A stretch of DNA of 11,853 bases from JBMOGA01 sp049318625. Its GTDB lineage: Bacteria > Pseudomonadota > Alphaproteobacteria > Rhizobiales > Hyphomicrobiaceae. The DNA is taken from the NCBI GenBank assembly GCA_049318625.1, contig JBMOGA010000086.1, positions 1 through 11,853 on the forward strand, in the 5' to 3' direction. A program made the position numbers and the translations under genes. Of the stretch, positions 1 through 6,750 are shown in pieces. Under the pieces are notes generated by a model. That model was not told the DNA's origin, did not search any database, and saw only the letters and a program-made list of their open reading frames with translations. Positions within the stretch are counted from its first letter, which is position 1. Every line of letters begins with the position of its first letter.

Positions 1-53
1 ATTGCAATTCGATCACCCCCGAACAGGGGTCAAAATTGCATGCCGGTTCACAC
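1..53. mobile_element. Possible terminal fragment of an IS21-type insertion sequence
   Basis: Bases 1-20 and 35-57 carry two related copies of a motif built on ATTGCA followed by a TTC..CACCCC block. Between them lies AGGGGTCAAAATTGCATGCC. On the opposite strand this reads GGCATGCAATTTTGACCCC, which resembles the tandem motifs I recall from the ends of IS21-family (istA/istB) elements. A short hairpin ACCCC/GGGGT (15-19 with 26-30) is also present. No transposase lies inside the window, so any element would extend left of base 1, and its outer edge would be near base 52. The call rests on remembered motif similarity only, and the repeat could instead be a local intergenic element. Confidence 0.35.
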
Positions 54-292
54 CCCTACGCCCTTCTGCCTTTCGACGCCTATTTGAGGGGTGTCGGTAA
101 CGGGCCTATGGACCCGAGCTATCGCCAGCACCCGGATGCGGGTTTCCACTTTGTGGCGGCGCGGCGCCGCTGACGCCCGGGTCGACGACCGACAGGCGTG
201 AGGCGCAAGGTTCGCGCACGCGGTGGATTCTAGAAATCGAAGGGATACTGCCACGATGGGCCACGGACGCGTCCGCTGGCGGGGAGATCAGT
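54..292 (+). other. Non-coding leader upstream of the cluster
   Basis: No credible ORF lies here; the short reading frames lack coding character. The stretch holds an 8-base inverted repeat, ACACCCCT (50-57) with AGGGGTGT (88-95), and a weak sigma-70-like pair, TTGAGG (84-89) and TATGGA (107-112), spaced 17 bases apart. The right arm of the inverted repeat overlaps the -35-like box, so a regulator bound there could control the promoter, which is inference. The stretch ends in a good ribosome binding site, GGGGAG (281-286), six bases before the ATG at 293. Confidence 0.5.
84..112 (+). promoter_or_regulatory. Weak candidate sigma-70-like promoter
   Basis: TTGAGG at 84-89 and TATGGA at 107-112 are separated by 17 bases, the preferred spacing. 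The -35 matches consensus at four of six positions and the -10 at three of six. It lies about 180 bases before the first gene and overlaps an inverted-repeat arm (88-95). Chance occurrence is quite possible in 290 bases. Confidence 0.22.
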
Positions 293-2407
293 ATGGCCTC
301 GGACTTGTTCGCTGACGCAGTTCGCAGGATCGTTGCCCGCGATTTCGATGTGACGGCGCTGCTCGGCGCTGTCGATGCGCTCGGCAAGGCCGGCGAACGC
401 GCGCTCGTGCTCGAGCTCTATCGAATGTGGCTGCGCTACAACCCGGACGATCCGCTTCTGTGCGCGGTCTGTTTCAACTTCGGAACCGCGCTCGCCGAGG
501 GACGTGACTTCGAGGGCGCCAAGGCCGCTCTCGAACAGGCCATCAAGGCCAACCCGTCGTTCGTGCCGCCTTACATCAATCTCGGCAATGTCAGCGAACG
601 GCTCGGCCGGCTCGACGAGGCTGTGACGCAGTGGAGCAATGCGGCCAACGCCCTGTCGCAGGTCACCGGCGAGGGCCTGACCTACAAGCTGACCGCCTTG
701 AAGCAGATCGGCCGCGTGCTCGAGCAGAACCGCATGGACGGTCGCGCCGAGGACACCTTGCGGCTGAGCCTCGAGCTCAATCCGCATCAGCACGATGTCG
801 TGCAGCATTGGGTCGCGCTGCGCCAGCTCCAGTGCAAGTGGCCGGTCGTCACGCCGTGGGGTCCGGTCACCTATCAGAGCATCGTGCGCAATCTCTCGCC
901 GCTGTCGGCCGCCGCCCTGGTCGACGATCCCATCTTCCAGCTCGCCAACGCCTTCGCCTACAGCAAGACGGACGTGATCGCCGCCAAGCCTCGCCCCATC
1001 GCCGGCGTCGAGATCGACGAAAATCCGCTGCGCCGCCTGCGCATCGGTTACGTGTCGTCCGACCTGCGCGAGCACGCCGTCGGCTTCCTCACCAGCGAGA
1101 TCTTCGAATTGCACGACCGCGCGGGCGTCGAGGTGTTCGCCTATTACTGCGGCATTGGCCTCGAGGATTCGACCAAAGCGCGCATCCGCGGCGCCGCCGA
1201 CCACTGGCTCGACATCACCGACATGACCGACGAGGCCGCCGCGCAGCGAATCGTCGCCGACCGCATCGATATCCTGGTCGACCTCAACGGCTACACCAAG
1301 GACGGACGCCTGAAGTTGTTCGCCATGCGCCCGGCACCGGTGATCGTGAACTGGCTGGGCTACCCGGGGACCACCGGCAGCCGGTTCCATCATTACATCA
1401 TCGCCGACGAGCGCATCGTCCCGCCCGAACTCGAGCGGTTCTACAGCGAGAAGGTGCTGCGGCTGCCCTGCTATCAGCCGACGGATCGCAAGCGGATCGT
1501 CGCGCCGGTCAGGCCCACGCGCGCCGAGGCGGGGCTTCCGGAGGACGCCGTCGTGTTCTGCTGCTTCAACGGCACGCAGAAGATCACGAGTGCCATGTTC
1601 GGCAATTGGATGAACATCCTGGCGCGAGTGCCGGGCAGCGTGCTCTGGTTGTTGACCGGCGCCGACGATGCCAATGCGCGCCTGCTGCAAGCCGCCGTCG
1701 CACGCGGCATCGATCCGGCCCGCATCATCTTTGCTGGCCGGAAGGGCAATGCCGAACACCTCGCGCGCTACCCGCTGGCGGATCTGTTTCTGGACACCTG
1801 GCCCTACGGCGCCCACACCACAGCTTCCGATGCCCTCTGGATGGGTGTGCCGGTCGTCACGCTCGCCGGCCGCGGGTTCGCTTCGCGGGTCTGCGGAAGC
1901 CTCGTCGGCGCGGCGGGCCTGCCCGAACTCGTCTGCCAGAGCGCCGAGGCCTACGTCGAGCTGGCCGTCGCTCTCGGCCACGACCGGGCGCGCGTCGCCG
2001 AACTCCGCGCGCACCTCGCGGCCAATCGTGACACCTGCGTGCTGTTCGATACGCCATCCCTGGTGCGCCATCTCGAAGGCCTCTACCGGCACATGTGGAG
2101 CGACTGCCTGACCGGCCGGCTGCCCGTACCCGACCTCACGGGTCTCGAAGTTCTGCACGAGATCAGTTGCGAGGAAGGCGTCCTGCAGTTCGACAGCGCG
2201 GATGCCACGGCGCCCTTGGAGGAGATCTACCGGGAGCGGTTGCTGGCGCGCCATGCCTTTGCCGCTCTGCGCACCGATCCCCGCCTCGCCGCCACTCCGG
2301 CGCCGGGCGCGGTCACGGATCTGGCCGCGATCCGCTCGGGTCGGGCCGTCGGCCCTGTCGAGGCCGTCGAGCCCGAGGTCGATAGTCCGGGTCTGCAGGT
2401 TGCATGA
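293..2407 (+). CDS. TPR-containing O-GlcNAc transferase-like glycosyltransferase (GT41, SPINDLY/OGT type), copy 1
   Basis: This is a 704-residue cytoplasmic glycosyltransferase expected to move a sugar from a UDP donor (GlcNAc or another hexose) to Ser/Thr of a protein. Residues ~60-125 form TPR helices (FNFGTALAEGRD, YINLGNVSERLGRLDEA). The catalytic half starts near residue 247 with RIGYVSSDL. Family landmarks are all visible: His261, at the position of human OGT His498; VDLNGYTKDGR; the WLGYPGTTGS loop; Lys430 in CFNGTQKIT, at the position of human Lys842; and HTTASDALW with His508 and Asp513 at the UDP site. It therefore looks catalytically intact. The start is set by GGGGAG six bases upstream. 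It heads the secretion operon, 131 bases before the ABC exporter, which suggests that the modified protein is the exporter's cargo. The residues after ~600 are less conserved. The family call is firm, but the acceptor and exact donor cannot be read from sequence. Confidence 0.95.
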   Translation: MASDLFADAVRRIVARDFDVTALLGAVDALGKAGERALVLELYRMWLRYNPDDPLLCAVCFNFGTALAEGRDFEGAKAALEQAIKANPSFVPPYINLGNVSERLGRLDEAVTQWSNAANALSQVTGEGLTYKLTALKQIGRVLEQNRMDGRAEDTLRLSLELNPHQHDVVQHWVALRQLQCKWPVVTPWGPVTYQSIVRNLSPLSAAALVDDPIFQLANAFAYSKTDVIAAKPRPIAGVEIDENPLRRLRIGYVSSDLREHAVGFLTSEIFELHDRAGVEVFAYYCGIGLEDSTKARIRGAADHWLDITDMTDEAAAQRIVADRIDILVDLNGYTKDGRLKLFAMRPAPVIVNWLGYPGTTGSRFHHYIIADERIVPPELERFYSEKVLRLPCYQPTDRKRIVAPVRPTRAEAGLPEDAVVFCCFNGTQKITSAMFGNWMNILARVPGSVLWLLTGADDANARLLQAAVARGIDPARIIFAGRKGNAEHLARYPLADLFLDTWPYGAHTTASDALWMGVPVVTLAGRGFASRVCGSLVGAAGLPELVCQSAEAYVELAVALGHDRARVAELRAHLAANRDTCVLFDTPSLVRHLEGLYRHMWSDCLTGRLPVPDLTGLEVLHEISCEEGVLQFDSADATAPLEEIYRERLLARHAFAALRTDPRLAATPAPGAVTDLAAIRSGRAVGPVEAVEPEVDSPGLQVA

Positions 2408-2538
2408 CGCGTCGGTTGGTTCCGAACGGTATTTCGGCAGGGAAAGCGTGATGCGCACCGCAGCCGCCACAGCAGCGCCGACACGATGCGCGGGGGCCCC
2501 CGGAGCGTCCTCGCTACCGGCATGGCCAGGTGTGGCCC
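2408..2538 (+). other. Intergenic spacer with short Ala/Pro-rich ORF and GC palindrome
   Basis: This spacer lies between the first glycosyltransferase and the ABC exporter. It contains a perfect 12-base palindrome, CGGGGGCCCCCG (2491-2502). It also contains most of a 31-codon ORF (2451-2546) that has a plausible ribosome site, AGGGAA (2439-2444), six bases before its ATG and ends inside the first codons of the exporter gene. Whether the ORF is translated cannot be told from sequence. There is no T-run after the palindrome, so it is not a classical terminator. Confidence 0.4.
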
Positions 2539-4785
2539 ATGGCTGAAACGTCTGCCGAGGATCCGGTCGCGAAGCAGGAAGCCGCCCCGCCGGCGGCAGC
2601 CAGCGAGCCCATGCCGCCATATCACACGGCGCTGCGCAGCCTGTTCCTCGTGTCGATGCACCACGGCGCCCCCGTGCAGCCCGAGCTGCTGACCACCGGT
2701 GATCCGGCCGATCCCGAGGGGACGGTTCTGCGCCTGATGAGCCAGGCCGGCCTCAAGGGTGGCGTGCTGAAGAAGCGCGGCTGGAAGGATCTCGCCGAGC
2801 TCGGCGACGCTTATCCCGCGATCGCCGTCAAGAAGAGCAGCCACTACTTCATCATCATCCGCATGGTCGACAATGCGGATGGCCAGCGCACCGCCCTGGT
2901 TCTCGATCCGGCGCTCGAGCAGTCCGGCATGTCGTTCCTCACGCGCGAGCAGCTGGCCGAGATCTGGGACGGCACGCTCATCCTGTGCCGGCGCGACCGC
3001 CCGGTCGCCGAGGAGCCGGAGAAGTTCGGCTTCCGCTGGTTCCTGCCCGAGATCATGCGCCATCGCCGTTACCTCGGTGATGTCGCCCTGGCGGCGACCG
3101 TCTGCAACGTGATCGGCTTCTCGACGCCGCTGCTGTTCAACGTTGTCATCGACAAGGTGATCCCCCATCAGAGCTACCAGACGCTCTACCTCGTGATCGG
3201 CGTATTCCTGCTCGCCGCGCTGTTCGAGGGGGTCTTCAGCTACATCCGCCAGTATCTGATGCTGTTCGCGACCAACAAGATCGACGCGAGCCTGGCATCG
3301 CGCACGTTCAAGCATCTGCTCGGTCTGCCGCTGCAGTTCTTCGAGGCGATCCCGGCCGGCGTGCTGACGCGTCACATGCAGCAGACGGACAAGATCCGCC
3401 ACTTCCTCACCGGGCGCCTGTTCCAGACGCTTCTCGATGCCGCGATGCTGCCGATCCTGTTGACCATGCTGGCGCTCTACAGCTGGAAGCTGACGCTCGT
3501 GGTGCTCGGCTTCTCGCTCGTCATTGCCGCCGTCATCGGCGTGATGATCCCGATCTTCCGCTTCCACCTCAATCAGCTCTATCAGGCCGAAGGCGCCCGG
3601 CAGGCGCATCTCGTCGAGACGCTGCACGGCATGCGCACCATCAAGTCGCTGTGTCTCGAGACACTGAAGAAGACCGCCTGGGACAGCAAGGTGGTGTCCG
3701 CCGTCCGCCGTCACGCGACGGTCGGCCGTCTCGGCGCGCTCGCCAACGTGCTGACTTCGGGGCTCGACAAGACCATGCAGATGGCGGTCATCGGCATCGG
3801 CGCCGTCGAGGTCTTCGACGGTCGCCTCAGCATGGGCGCGCTGGTCGCCTTCAATATGCTGGCCGGCCGGGTCAGCGGTCCGCTGCTGCAGATCGTCGGG
3901 CTGATCAACGAGTATCAGGAGACGGCGCTGTCGATCCGCATGCTCGGCACCGTGATGGACCATCCCCCCGAGCGCGCGGGCCAGGCCGGCGGATCCCGCC
4001 CGAACGTCAATGGCGATCTCGAGTTCGACGCCGTCACCTTCCGCTATCACGGTGCCGCCTCGAACGCTCTCGACCAGGTCTCGTTCAAGGTTCAGGAAGG
4101 ACAGGTCGTCGGCGTCGTCGGCCGCAGCGGTTCCGGCAAGACTACGGTCACGCGGCTCATCCAGGGCATCCATTCCACGCAGGACGGCGTCATCCGTCTG
4201 AGCGGCGTCGATCTCCGCCAGATAGATCTCGGCCATCTCCGGCGCAACGTCGGCGTCGTGCTGCAGGACAACTTCCTGTTTCGCGGCACCATCCGCGAGA
4301 ACATCGCCGCGACCAAGCCCGAGGCCTCCATCGAAGAGGTCGCATCGGCGGCGGCGCTGGCCGGCGCCACCGAGTTCATCGACCGACTGCCGGCCGCCTA
4401 CGACACGCTGCTCGAAGAGGGAGCCACCAACCTGTCCGGCGGCCAGCGCCAGCGCATCGCCATAGCGCGCGCCCTCGTCCTGCGGCCCCGCCTGCTGATC
4501 TTCGACGAGGCGACCAGCGCCTTGGACCCCGAGAGCGAGGCCATCATCCAGAACAATCTGGCCGAGATCGCCCGCGGCCGCACCATGGTCATTGTCTCGC
4601 ACCGGCTGTCATCGCTGGTGAAAGCCGACGCCATTCTGGTGCTCGACCGCGGCAAGGTGGTCGATTTCGCGCCCCACGATGTGCTGGTCGACCGGTGCAG
4701 CATCTACGCGCATCTCTGGCACCAGCAGACCCAGCACGTGCATCCGGGCGTCAGAGCGGGCGACCGAACCGGGACCGGCGGGTGA
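2539..4785 (+). CDS. Type I secretion ABC exporter with C39-like (cysteine-less) N-terminal domain
   Basis: This inner-membrane ATPase/permease of 748 residues powers one-step protein export (HlyB/RtxB type). Residues ~20-145 are a C39-peptidase-like domain: His102 (SSHYF) and Asp123 (VLDPAL) are recognisable, but no Cys stands at the nucleophile position; the matching stretch reads LFLVSMHHGAPV. It should therefore bind cargo rather than cleave a double-glycine leader, as in HlyB. Residues ~170-440 hold the transmembrane bundle. The ATPase domain is complete: Walker A GRSGSGKTT (about 528-536), signature LSGGQ (632-636), Walker B LLIFDEATSALD (Asp656, Glu657) and H-loop His688. I chose the ATG at 2539, preceded by CCAGG about eight bases upstream; a GTG at 2530 in the same frame is possible. 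The stop lies seven bases before the adaptor start, so the two are almost certainly cotranscribed. Confidence 0.95.
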   Translation: MAETSAEDPVAKQEAAPPAAASEPMPPYHTALRSLFLVSMHHGAPVQPELLTTGDPADPEGTVLRLMSQAGLKGGVLKKRGWKDLAELGDAYPAIAVKKSSHYFIIIRMVDNADGQRTALVLDPALEQSGMSFLTREQLAEIWDGTLILCRRDRPVAEEPEKFGFRWFLPEIMRHRRYLGDVALAATVCNVIGFSTPLLFNVVIDKVIPHQSYQTLYLVIGVFLLAALFEGVFSYIRQYLMLFATNKIDASLASRTFKHLLGLPLQFFEAIPAGVLTRHMQQTDKIRHFLTGRLFQTLLDAAMLPILLTMLALYSWKLTLVVLGFSLVIAAVIGVMIPIFRFHLNQLYQAEGARQAHLVETLHGMRTIKSLCLETLKKTAWDSKVVSAVRRHATVGRLGALANVLTSGLDKTMQMAVIGIGAVEVFDGRLSMGALVAFNMLAGRVSGPLLQIVGLINEYQETALSIRMLGTVMDHPPERAGQAGGSRPNVNGDLEFDAVTFRYHGAASNALDQVSFKVQEGQVVGVVGRSGSGKTTVTRLIQGIHSTQDGVIRLSGVDLRQIDLGHLRRNVGVVLQDNFLFRGTIRENIAATKPEASIEEVASAAALAGATEFIDRLPAAYDTLLEEGATNLSGGQRQRIAIARALVLRPRLLIFDEATSALDPESEAIIQNNLAEIARGRTMVIVSHRLSSLVKADAILVLDRGKVVDFAPHDVLVDRCSIYAHLWHQQTQHVHPGVRAGDRTGTGG

Positions 4786-4792
4786 CGGTGTG

Positions 4793-6391
4793 ATGTCGGC
4801 TCAAGCGCTCCTCGACAGGTTGGCCAAACTCGGAATCACCGTCGACCTCGACGGCGACGACCGGCTGGCCATCGAGGGGTCGGACCAATGGGTCGGCGCC
4901 GAGATCGAAACGATCCGTCAGAACAAGCCGGCCATCATCGCCCACCTGAAGGCGCAGCGGCTGGAAACCGCCTCTGCGATCCGCCAGACGCCGGCTCCGG
5001 CGCCAACTCCCGCCGCTCCGCCGGCACCGGTGGCTGCCGCGACCGCGCCGCCGCCGCAATCGAAGCCGCTCGGGAAGATCGAGCCCCGGGCGCGCCGGGC
5101 CACCGCGTCCCGCCGTCGCGATACCGATCGCCGTCCACTGGGCGCGCGCCTCGCCGCGCCGCTCGCCGGGGTGGGCCGCACGGCCACGACAATTGCCCGT
5201 GGCGCCGCCGGCCGCCTGGCCGCGACCTGGGCGAACGCCCGTATACCATCCCTGTCCGGACTGGCGTCGGTTGCCAAACCGGTCGAGGAGACGCCGCGGG
5301 TGCACAGTTCCGCCCTGCCGTTCCAGAGCGACCTTGTCGCCATCATCGAGGAACCGCCGCCGACCCATATGCGCATGACGACCTACCTGCTTGCCGGTAT
5401 GGTCTCGCTCGCCGTCTTGATCGCCGCTGTCGTCGAGATCGACATCGTGATCCGCGGCACCGGAAAGCTGACCGTCGACGGACCACCTCTCGTGCTGCAG
5501 CCGATCGAGCGGTCCATCCTGCGCGCGCTGCACGTCAAGCCCGGTGATACCGTCACCAAGGGGCAGGTGCTTGCGACGCTCGATCCGACCTTCGCCGAAG
5601 CCGACGCCACGGCGATCGAGGCCCAACAGCGGATGGTTGCAGCCCAATTGCGCCGCCTCGAAGCGGAATCGCGCGAGGAGCCGTTCCTGCCCGAGAGCAA
5701 TTCGACCGAGGAGACGCTCCAGTCCGAAATCTACCGGCAGCGGCGCCAGGAGTTCGCCTCTCGCGTCAAGGCGTTCGATGACGAGATCAAGCGCGCCCAG
5801 GCCGCCGTGCGCACACTGGAGTTCGAGCGCACGATGCTGGAGCAGCAACTCGTCGTCGCGCGCGACGTCGAGCAGATGCGGACCACGCTGTTCGCCAGCC
5901 AGTCCGGCTCACGGCTGCAGTTCCTCGAGTCGCGCAGTGTCCGGATTCGTGCCGAGCGAGACCATCAGGGCGCCAACGATCGGCTGATCGAGCTGGACCA
6001 CAACCTCGATGCCAAGCGCGCCGAACGCCAGGCGTTCATCGACGAATGGCGCCGCCGGTTGTTCGAGGAGGTCGAGCGGCTGCGTGGCGAGGCGGCGCGC
6101 GTCGAGGGGGCTCAGGCCAAGGCGCGGCGCTACAAGGAACTGGTCGTCATCAGTGCGCCGCAGGATGGCGTGGTCATCGACATCGCCAAGCGGTCGGTCG
6201 GCTCGATCCTGAAGGAGGCCGAGACACTGATCATGCTGGCGCCGTCGCACATGCCGCTGATCGCCGAAGTCTCGCTGGCCTCCGCCGACGTGGGTTACGC
6301 CAAGGCCGGCGATACCGTGGTCGTCAAGGTCGACACCTTCCCCTACACGCGCCACGGCACCCTCAAAGGACGACTGCGTTCGATCAGCTAG
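4793..6391 (+). CDS. HlyD-family type I secretion adaptor with N-terminal TubC-like domain, truncated by in-frame TAG
   Basis: This is the periplasmic adaptor (membrane fusion protein) partner of the ABC exporter, 532 residues as encoded. Residues 1-55 resemble a TubC-type docking domain (LLDRLAKLGITVDLDGD, then IIAHLK). An Ala/Pro linker (~67-90) and a basic stretch follow, then one membrane helix (~197-217). Next come a first lipoyl-like half (~235-265, LHVKPGDTVTKGQVLATLD), a long charged coiled-coil hairpin (~270-445), the second lipoyl half (~447-483, VISAPQDGVVIDIAKRSVG) and the start of the beta-barrel domain. The TAG at 6389-6391 ends the frame inside that barrel. The next 80 codons, to 6634, still encode the missing C-terminus. 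The ATG at 4793 lies seven bases after the exporter stop; an in-frame GTG at 4790 and longer forms reaching 4679 would overlap the exporter. Without readthrough or a sequence correction the product probably cannot function. Confidence 0.88.
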   Translation: MSAQALLDRLAKLGITVDLDGDDRLAIEGSDQWVGAEIETIRQNKPAIIAHLKAQRLETASAIRQTPAPAPTPAAPPAPVAAATAPPPQSKPLGKIEPRARRATASRRRDTDRRPLGARLAAPLAGVGRTATTIARGAAGRLAATWANARIPSLSGLASVAKPVEETPRVHSSALPFQSDLVAIIEEPPPTHMRMTTYLLAGMVSLAVLIAAVVEIDIVIRGTGKLTVDGPPLVLQPIERSILRALHVKPGDTVTKGQVLATLDPTFAEADATAIEAQQRMVAAQLRRLEAESREEPFLPESNSTEETLQSEIYRQRRQEFASRVKAFDDEIKRAQAAVRTLEFERTMLEQQLVVARDVEQMRTTLFASQSGSRLQFLESRSVRIRAERDHQGANDRLIELDHNLDAKRAERQAFIDEWRRRLFEEVERLRGEAARVEGAQAKARRYKELVVISAPQDGVVIDIAKRSVGSILKEAETLIMLAPSHMPLIAEVSLASADVGYAKAGDTVVVKVDTFPYTRHGTLKGRLRSIS

Positions 6392-6634
6392 GAGTCCTAT
6401 GCCGCGGGCGCGCAGCCGGAAGGTGGCAGCAACGGCGCTCCGACGGGTGGCGGCAGCTTCCACCGGGCCCAGATCGTGCTGACCAGCCTCGAACTGGAGC
6501 GGATGCCAGAGGGCGCTCGGCTGACGCCAGGCATGACGGCCTCCGCCGACATCAAGGTCGGCATGCGCTCGGTCATCTCCTACTTCCTCACACCGCTGAT
6601 CCGCGGCTTCGATGAGAGCTTGCGTGAGCCATGA
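6392..6634 (+). pseudogene. Separated C-terminal tail of the HlyD adaptor (downstream of in-frame TAG)
   Basis: Reading straight on in the adaptor frame after the TAG gives 80 open codons and a TGA at 6632-6634. The translation has the family's C-terminal hallmarks: ESYAAG right after the break, then RAQIVLTSLEL, LTPGMTASADIKVGMRSVISY (residues split here only by eye), FLTPLIRG and a terminal LREP. No start codon or ribosome site for separate expression is evident. A single C-to-T change (CAG to TAG) would restore a 613-residue protein reading SISQESY at the junction. The tail shows no frameshift or decay, so the stop is very recent, a base-call error, or read through. Confidence 0.85.
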
Positions 6635-6750
6635 TCCAAACGGGCTCGCAGGCAGGCGCAAGCTTCGATTGGCAGCCTTCCTCCGATTCGGGTTCTGATT
6701 CGCCCGAGAATCGGCCGTGACTGCATGACCAACCAGCCACAGGGGACCTC
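6635..6750 (+). other. Spacer with imperfect hairpin and short Ser-rich ORF
   Basis: This spacer separates the adaptor tail from the second glycosyltransferase. It holds an imperfect stem-loop, CCGATTCGGG (6683-6692) with CCCGAGAATCGG (6703-6714), which has a two-base bulge and a ten-base loop. No T-run follows, so it is more likely an mRNA processing or stability element than a terminator. A 29-codon ORF (6631-6720) starts on an ATGA overlap with the adaptor's TGA. A ribosome site for the next gene, AGGGGA, lies around 6740-6745. Confidence 0.4.

Noticed and set aside
631..2031. Plus-strand open frame in another phase within the first glycosyltransferase
   Set aside because: It is Arg/Ala/His-rich with no domain, and it lies wholly inside a better supported gene.
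230..2620. Long open frame on the minus strand opposite the first glycosyltransferase
   Set aside because: It mirrors a convincing GT41 gene, and its translation is rich in Arg, Gly, Asp and Ala with no domain. It is a high-GC codon-position artefact.
2227..4602. Long minus-strand open frame opposite the ABC exporter
   Set aside because: It is antisense to a gene with full Walker and signature motifs and shows only low-complexity His/Asp/Arg-rich sequence.
6683..6714. Stem-loop between the adaptor and the second glycosyltransferase as a rho-independent terminator
   Set aside because: The stem has a bulge and no T-run follows; the genes on both sides read as one functional unit.
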